Assembly: GCA_041675185.1 (NCBI GenBank)
Contig: JBAYUH010000036.1
Coordinates: 1 to 6,349, forward strand
From: UBA1557 sp041675185
GTDB lineage: Bacteria; Patescibacteriota; Patescibacteriia; Magasanikbacterales; UBA922
DNA length: 6,349 nt
Direction: 5' to 3'
The position numbers and the translations under genes are program-made. The notes below the pieces were generated by a model. That model ran no database searches and was not told the origin of the DNA. It saw nothing but the letters and a program-made list of their open reading frames with translations. How positions within the stretch are numbered: the first letter of the stretch is position 1; every line of letters starts with the position of its first letter. Below, piece after piece: positions 1-4,020 of the stretch.

Positions 1-98
1 AACCAATACTTATCAAAAGAAGCAATCTGTTTGGATTGATTGATTATTTCTTTTTGTTTGTAGGTTAGTTTGTCTTGATGACGATTGTAATATCTCAT
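1..98 (-). CDS. N-terminus of an unrecognised protein, cut by the left edge
   Basis: An open frame starts with ATG at 98-96 and reads leftward for 32 codons (MRYYNRHQDK..., ending ...FDKYW) without a stop before the window ends. An in-frame TAA lies two codons upstream (104-102), so 98 is the earliest possible ATG start. The visible peptide is polar, rich in Lys, Gln and Tyr, and has no signal peptide or TM segment, unlike the surface proteins to its right. No Shine-Dalgarno sequence is obvious. It shares the orientation of the four-gene operon but is separated from it by about 250 bases holding a foldback repeat and a promoter-like sequence, so it is probably a separate transcription unit. 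I do not recognise the family from 32 residues. Coding status is likely but not proven, because a 98-base open frame can occur by chance in AT-rich DNA. Confidence 0.45.
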   Translation of the reverse strand, partial: MRYYNRHQDKLTYKQKEIINQSKQIASFDKYW

Positions 99-136
99 AG
101 TTTAGATATTATTATTTTAAATTGGAAATAAGTTTT

Positions 137-277
137 AAAGTTCCTCCCCTATTAGGGAGAGGCTCCAGCCAGAGGACTGGTCCATCCTTTGGCGGAAGGT
201 GGGGTCTGGAGCAAGATAAAACGTTTTGTTCAAAGATGGACCCCCTCTAACTCCCCCTACTAGGGGGAGAACCTTTT
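137..277. repeat. GC-rich foldback inverted-repeat element (REP/MITE-like)
   Basis: About 140 bases, clearly richer in G and C than the flanks, are built as a long imperfect inverted repeat. The left end (137-161, AAAGTTCCTCCCC...) matches the reverse complement of the right end (250-277, AAAAGGTTCTCCCCC...) with a few one-base differences. Each end is itself a hairpin: 143-162 is CCTCCCCTA/TAGGGAGAGG with one bulge, and 251-269 is a perfect 9-base-arm palindrome CTCCCCCTA-c-TAGGGGGAG. Inner arms also pair: GGTCCATCCTTT at 179-190 with AAAGATGGACC at 232-242, and alternatively GCTCCAG at 162-168 with CTGGAGC at 206-212. There is no coding capacity and no clear target-site duplication. A non-autonomous mobile repeat fits best. 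A structured RNA leader is the alternative, since the element lies between a promoter-like sequence and the gene starting at 98. Confidence 0.65.
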
Positions 278-300
278 GATAGAATTTTTTAATTGGTTTT

Positions 301-328
301 ATTATAACAGATTTTTTTATTTTGTGAA
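301..328 (-). promoter_or_regulatory. Putative sigma-70 promoter reading leftward, extended -10
   Basis: On the minus strand, TTCACA (328-323, one mismatch to TTGACA) is followed by a 16-base spacer and a perfect TATAAT (306-301). TATAAT is preceded by TGT, giving an extended -10 (TGnTATAAT). Transcription would start near 294 and run through the foldback element to the gene beginning at 98, leaving a structured leader of about 195 bases. The site lies just after the stop of the large surface-protein gene, a sensible place for a new promoter. AT-rich DNA produces -10 look-alikes often. The matching -35 and the TG extension raise this above chance but do not prove it. Confidence 0.4.
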
Positions 329-349
329 AGTTTTGGTGCTTTTATGTTT

Positions 350-2743
350 TCATGCTTTTTTGTCCAAAAATTCATCACGAACTAAGATTCCACCAAGACC
401 ACCAGTATGTTCACTAGAAAAATCTAATAAAGGACTTTTTTTCTTTTCATATTTTTCTTTTTCATAGGTTACATAATATTTACTTGGTCCAAGAAGTATG
501 GCATATCTGCCCTTGCGGTCAGATACTGCTGTTTCCACCAATTTGTTGAACATAGCATCAAACACACGCACTACTACATTGGAAAGTGGTTTTTCTTGTG
601 TATGGACAGTGATCAGACCAAAAGAAGAAGACAATTTACTATATGAAAAATGTCTGACTATTATATATAACAAAAATTGAAAGATAACCAAAAGACCAAC
701 CCACCAAACTGGGCTAATCACAAAAGAAATAATACTAAATGCTAACCCAATAGTACTCAATACCAAACGTACTAATTTGTGAGTTTTATCTTTGATAATT
801 TGTATATAATTTTTATTTTCTTCAATTGGATCAAGAGGAATATTGTAATTTATTTCAGATTCATCAGTAACTTTGATATTTTCTCCATGATAAAGATTTA
901 TAAAAGCACTATCTTCACTGACATCTTTCAAATATGCGGAAAAACCCATATAACCATTCTTATTGACTTCTATCTTATAATTACCACTCTGAGCTGATAA
1001 TATATAACGACCTTCCAAATCAGTTACTGTTGATCTTGCAACTTTGTTCGTATTCAAATCAATCAAACGAATTGAAGCCAAATCTATTGGTTTTTTTGTC
1101 AAAGCATTGTACAATACACCCCATTTCTTTTGTTTCTTGATTCTAAACAACAAGAAAAATTGACCAAAAAATAATTGTAGAAAATTGACAACATTCAAAA
1201 TTCCAAAACCAGATGAAGCGACATTTAGCACCGCAACAGTAGCTACTACTGGTGTGACAAATTGTTTATTTACAGCTTCTACTTCTGAATTATCTACTAC
1301 TTGATTGACAGAATCAGCAACTTGTTTACTTACATTTGCAATGGTTTGTGAAATTTGTTTACTACTAGCCACAATATTTTTACCAACATCCGTTGTCAAT
1401 ACTTTGACACTTTCAGTGACATTTTCAACTGCTTTTTTGACATCATCTACAATAGACAATGGTATTGTAGTAGTTGTTATTTTATTATCTGGAGTAGATG
1501 AAGAAACAACTGAAGAACCAGAACCTGTATTAGTATCAACAGATGAAGATGAACCACTAGAAGTATCCCCAACACCCGTATTCGTATCTGCATTGTCTGT
1601 ATTATCTGTGTTGTCTGTAGTATCAGTGGTGTCATCTGTGCTTGTGTTAGTATTTTCTGGAATATCTTCTGGTGGTACTATTACAGTATCTTTTGGAATT
1701 ACCAAATGCTCTACAACAGAAGTGTCACTTATATTCCCAGCAGCATCTTGTGCTACAACTGAAACAGCATAATTTCCAGAATCAACTAATGTTGAAAAAG
1801 TAAAAGTCCAATTTCCCTGATTATCTGCCGTTGTATAATAGGTACTCACACCAGCCAAATAAAAAAAACTTGCTGTCTGTGCTCCTTCTGTAGTTTTGGT
1901 AATAATTATTTGTGAATTAGCTTCGGCTTGACCAGACAACTTCGGAGGTCTCACCCTTTTACCATTTTCAATACCAAGATCTATTTGTGAAATAGTTGGT
2001 TTGTTTGGGGATGTAGTATCTAGAATTATAGAATCAGAAGCTACATAAGTACCATCTTGATTTTTGAAACTAACATAAACTGTTTTTGTACCATCGCCAA
2101 CAGGCAATGTAAATTGGGTAGAGCTAACAATACTCGAATATGATGCACCACCAAAATCATTGTTTGTAGAAACAGCATAAGTATCTGTATAATCTGCTAC
2201 AAAACTCAAAGTGATATTTAGACTATTTGAGTATGAGACACCATTATTTATTTGCAAAGACCCAGTAGGAAAATTTACTACTGGCGGTGGTGGTGGAGGT
2301 GGTGGATTACTACCCCCTCCTCCACTTGGTGTAGCTCGCCAATCAGTCTGTACATCACATTTAGTACAGCCAAATGTGAGAGTTCCTACCAAATCACCAC
2401 TAGCTGTGCCAGAAAAAACACCACTAGAATTGATAGATACACCAGAAAAATTTATCCAACCCAAACCTTCACCCCAAGCACTGCCAGACAAATTACCCTG
2501 ACCGTCATTGATTACCCCACCATTATTTAAGTTCATTTTTATCCAACCATTATTTTGGGACCAAGCATAACCTGTAAGAGAGCTATCATTAACGACAGTA
2601 TCTTTGAAATTTATAAATCCAACATTATTGCTCCAAGCATAAAAATGACTAGGCAAAATAGTACCACTTGTAGTCAAAGTTATTTGTGGCAAAAAAAAGA
2701 CAAATAACAAAAAAATGTAAAAAAATATTAACCGTCTTTTCAT
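350..2743 (-). CDS. Large membrane-anchored surface protein: YAWS repeats, Ig-like domains, carboxypeptidase-regulatory-like domains
   Basis: This 797-residue protein is probably displayed on the cell surface; its ligand is unknown. The N-terminus (MKRRLIFFYIFLLFVFFLP) is a signal peptide or anchor. Three YAWS-type repeats follow (34-46, 58-70, 87-99), then a CxxC motif (C126, C129) just before a Gly-rich and eight-proline linker (141-154). Two Ig-like beta domains span roughly 157-242 (with GDGTKTVYVSF) and 246-350. A Thr/Asp/Asn/Ser linker (about 363-418) and a Val-rich helical region (430-495) lead to a long hydrophobic stretch (497-534) ending in RIKKQKK. A carboxypeptidase-regulatory-like domain (541-600, core DLEGRY) is followed by a two-TM hairpin (about 657-697) and a second such domain (706-765, core DRKGRY). 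There are no catalytic motifs. The ATG at 2743 is followed directly by the signal peptide and preceded by AGGAAA. It is last in the operon, 5 bases after the LytR_C gene. Domain names are by eye; the overall style is typical of CPR bacteria. Confidence 0.88.
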   Translation of the reverse strand: MKRRLIFFYIFLLFVFFLPQITLTTSGTILPSHFYAWSNNVGFINFKDTVVNDSSLTGYAWSQNNGWIKMNLNNGGVINDGQGNLSGSAWGEGLGWINFSGVSINSSGVFSGTASGDLVGTLTFGCTKCDVQTDWRATPSGGGGSNPPPPPPPPVVNFPTGSLQINNGVSYSNSLNITLSFVADYTDTYAVSTNNDFGGASYSSIVSSTQFTLPVGDGTKTVYVSFKNQDGTYVASDSIILDTTSPNKPTISQIDLGIENGKRVRPPKLSGQAEANSQIIITKTTEGAQTASFFYLAGVSTYYTTADNQGNWTFTFSTLVDSGNYAVSVVAQDAAGNISDTSVVEHLVIPKDTVIVPPEDIPENTNTSTDDTTDTTDNTDNTDNADTNTGVGDTSSGSSSSVDTNTGSGSSVVSSSTPDNKITTTTIPLSIVDDVKKAVENVTESVKVLTTDVGKNIVASSKQISQTIANVSKQVADSVNQVVDNSEVEAVNKQFVTPVVATVAVLNVASSGFGILNVVNFLQLFFGQFFLLFRIKKQKKWGVLYNALTKKPIDLASIRLIDLNTNKVARSTVTDLEGRYILSAQSGNYKIEVNKNGYMGFSAYLKDVSEDSAFINLYHGENIKVTDESEINYNIPLDPIEENKNYIQIIKDKTHKLVRLVLSTIGLAFSIISFVISPVWWVGLLVIFQFLLYIIVRHFSYSKLSSSFGLITVHTQEKPLSNVVVRVFDAMFNKLVETAVSDRKGRYAILLGPSKYYVTYEKEKYEKKKSPLLDFSSEHTGGLGGILVRDEFLDKKA
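1586..1636 (-). repeat. Low-complexity Asp/Thr/Asn-coding tandem repeat
   Basis: Residues 370-386 of the large surface protein are built from DTT, DNT and DNA triplets, encoded by imperfect 9-base units (on the plus strand, variants of ttgtctgta). This is the core of a longer Ser/Thr/Asp/Gly-rich linker (about 363-418) between the second Ig-like domain and the helical, membrane-proximal region. Such segments usually act as extended, flexible spacers, and the DNA repeat could change length by slippage. Confidence 0.75.
2282..2305 (-). repeat. Polyproline-coding trinucleotide repeat
   Basis: Eight consecutive CCN codons encode P147-P154 of the large surface protein. On the plus strand they read as GGN triplets (tggcggtggtgg...). 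The run follows an SGGGGSN stretch and separates the YAWS/CxxC head from the first Ig-like domain, so it acts as a stiff linker. Long proline runs generally need elongation factor P to be translated smoothly. A triplet repeat changes length in frame when it slips. Confidence 0.85.
2447..2644 (-). repeat. Three YAWSxNxGWINF-type protein repeats
   Basis: The N-terminal head of the large surface protein carries FYAWSNNVGFINF (residues 34-46), GYAWSQNNGWIKM (58-70) and GSAWGEGLGWINF (87-99), spaced 24 to 29 residues apart. Sequences of the form AWSxxxGWIxF are, from memory, common in secreted proteins of CPR bacteria. Their structure and ligand are not known to me. The aromatic and Gly positions are conserved, while the spacers are Asn-, Ser- and Gly-rich. 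Confidence 0.75.
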
Positions 2744-2748
2744 AAAAA

Positions 2749-3495
2749 TTATTTTCCTGAAATTATTAGTATATCAGCATTTGGCTTTATCTCATTTTTT
2801 GGCAAAGACATTATTTTGGCATTTAACAAAGAAGACAAGTTGGAAACTTCCGAAGCATATTGACCAGAAATATCGACTATAATATTTTCTTTGTAATTTC
2901 GAATACTAGCATTGGTAATTGAGGCAGTAGCAAAATCTGGATATTTGTTTTTGACAATACTTTCTGTTTGTGAAGATAAACCAGTTACAAAAGTACCATT
3001 GTAGTAAGCAATCTTTGGTGGGATAGTCACTACTTCTTCTATTTTAGGCTGGGATATTTCTGGCGGTGCTACAGTACTCACCTGTTGATCAGTACTAACA
3101 ATAGAATCATTTTTTATGTAAATAGGTGCTACTTTTATAATTTTATTGGTAGGTGGTCTATACAAAATAGCTTGCATATTTTTTGTAAAAACCAAAAGTT
3201 TGTCACCATTTTCAGCATTATCAAAAAATGATTGATCAGAAAGTTTTGTCTTGTCCAGGATAGTAGCTACTGTAGGTACTTCATCAGATGGTAAAATCAT
3301 TAATTTATCAACAGCATCCAAAGTATTATCTGTTTCTTTTTGAGAAACTAGAGCTGGATCTTTTTTCAAAGCATTGTACTTACCAAAAAAATAATATGTT
3401 CCAAAAAAACCAACAAGAGTCAATAAAGCAAAAAATAAAACAAAAAAAATATTTTCTTGTTTTTTTTCTACTAGCTTATTTTTTTGTACAAACAT
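2749..3495 (-). CDS. Membrane-anchored protein with LytR_C-like C-terminal domain
   Basis: This 248-residue protein has a short Lys-rich N-terminus, one TM helix (about 16-37) and a predicted external remainder. Residues 57-127 form a conserved core: LPSDEVPTVATILD, FFDNAENGDKLLVF, then AILYRPPTNKIIKVAPIYI. A Pro/Thr/Val linker (about 128-160) leads to a C-terminal domain (161-246) beginning KIAYYNGTFVTGL, which resembles LytR_C (named for LytR-type cell-envelope proteins). The LytR catalytic domain itself is absent, so attachment of wall polymers cannot be inferred. The core is shared with the next gene upstream (about 3544-3750), making the two paralogues that differ mainly by the added domain. 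The start ATG lies 9 bases after the upstream stop with no visible Shine-Dalgarno sequence. The stop is 5 bases before the large surface-protein gene, so translation is probably coupled. The LytR_C call is moderate and the membrane topology call is strong. Confidence 0.85.
   Translation of the reverse strand: MFVQKNKLVEKKQENIFFVLFFALLTLVGFFGTYYFFGKYNALKKDPALVSQKETDNTLDAVDKLMILPSDEVPTVATILDKTKLSDQSFFDNAENGDKLLVFTKNMQAILYRPPTNKIIKVAPIYIKNDSIVSTDQQVSTVAPPEISQPKIEEVVTIPPKIAYYNGTFVTGLSSQTESIVKNKYPDFATASITNASIRNYKENIIVDISGQYASEVSNLSSLLNAKIMSLPKNEIKPNADILIISGK
2753..2758 (-). promoter_or_regulatory. Probable ribosome binding site of the large surface-protein gene
   Basis: AGGAAA on the minus strand ends 9 bases before the ATG at 2743 and overlaps the last sense codons of the LytR_C-like gene. 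It supports this start and suggests translational coupling. The two genes upstream show no comparable motif, so Shine-Dalgarno use in this operon is uneven. Confidence 0.4.
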
Positions 3496-3504
3496 AATAC
3501 AAAA

Positions 3505-3969
3505 TTATTTATTATTTGAGATATTTGTAGTACTAGTAGCATTGATATATACTGGACCCATATTGATTAACTTGTTTATTTCTGGTCGATAAATTACTGC
3601 TGTATTTTTGTAAATCAAAACTCTATCACCATTTTTGGCATTGGCAAAAAATTGTTGGTCTCTAGCAAGAGCCTCTGCATCTTGTACTGTACCAATGATT
3701 GGTTCTTCATTTACTGGTAATTCTATCAATTTACCAACTGTATTGATTAATTTTTCATTTTCAACTTTTGTCACAGCTTCTTGAGCAGCAGGATCTTTTA
3801 GATATTTCAATTCTTTTTGAGCCTTGAGATAACTAAATAAAAAATATATAGAAGCTAATAGCAACAAAAAAAATAATGAGCAGATTATTATAATTTTGCC
3901 ATGCTTTTTATTTTTTGCAAAATAATTTTGTGATTTAACCACATTGTTTGGTTCATTCAATGTTACCAT
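3505..3969 (-). CDS. Small single-TM membrane protein, paralogue of the LytR_C-like neighbour
   Basis: This 154-residue protein has a polar, Lys-rich N-terminal tail (1-25), one strong TM helix (about 26-46) and an external domain. The core (about 74-142) reads LIELPVNEEPIIGTVQD, FFANAKNGDRVLIY and AVIYRPEINKLINMGPVYI. It aligns with residues 57-127 of the protein encoded immediately downstream, with one residue gapped. It ends in a short Thr/Asn/Ser tail and lacks the LytR_C-like domain of its partner. This could be the ancestral short form or a copy that lost the domain. Function is unknown to me. Similar cores occur, as I recall them, in CPR hypothetical membrane proteins, but I cannot verify this here. 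The ATG at 3969 is the first in frame after TAA at about 3988; no Shine-Dalgarno sequence is visible. It lies 51 AT-rich bases after the S74 protein gene and 9 bases before its paralogue. Confidence 0.82.
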   Translation of the reverse strand: MVTLNEPNNVVKSQNYFAKNKKHGKIIIICSLFFLLLLASIYFLFSYLKAQKELKYLKDPAAQEAVTKVENEKLINTVGKLIELPVNEEPIIGTVQDAEALARDQQFFANAKNGDRVLIYKNTAVIYRPEINKLINMGPVYINATSTTNISNNK

Positions 3970-4020
3970 ATTTGTATCAATTTAAAATATAAATTTCATA
4001 AATAAAACTTTTTTTAAGTA

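Noticed and set aside
1..98. Assignment of the edge gene to a DUF559-type endonuclease because of the nearby GC-rich palindromes
   Set aside because: The 32 visible residues do not show the expected DUF559 N-terminal pattern, so no family is named.
251..269. Perfect GC-rich palindrome as the intrinsic terminator of the operon
   Set aside because: On the minus strand the hairpin is followed by TTAGAGGGGG and not by a T tract, and it is part of a larger foldback repeat. It may still slow transcription.
350..352. TGA as a recoded glycine codon, as in some CPR lineages
   Set aside because: TGA occurs only at gene ends here, glycine is encoded by GGN throughout, and read-through meets another stop within about a dozen codons.
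276..467. Plus-strand open frame of 63 codons over the repeat-element edge and the gene end
   Set aside because: It overlaps the 3' end of the large minus-strand gene, is Phe/Tyr-rich from AT-rich sequence, and has no recognisable domain or ribosome binding site.
1305..1772. Plus-strand open frame of 155 codons rich in Val, Ser and Thr
   Set aside because: It is the antisense shadow of the low-complexity Asp/Thr/Ser-coding region of the minus-strand surface-protein gene.
2211..2530. Two overlapping plus-strand frames with Gly-rich or Trp-rich runs
   Set aside because: The runs are the antisense of the proline codons; the minus-strand frame has coherent domains and a signal peptide.
3970..4020. 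Small ACTT/AAGT hairpin with following Ts, and AT-rich promoter look-alikes, between the S74 gene and the next gene
   Set aside because: The stem is only 4 base pairs, and no convincing -35/-10 pair stands out from the AT background.
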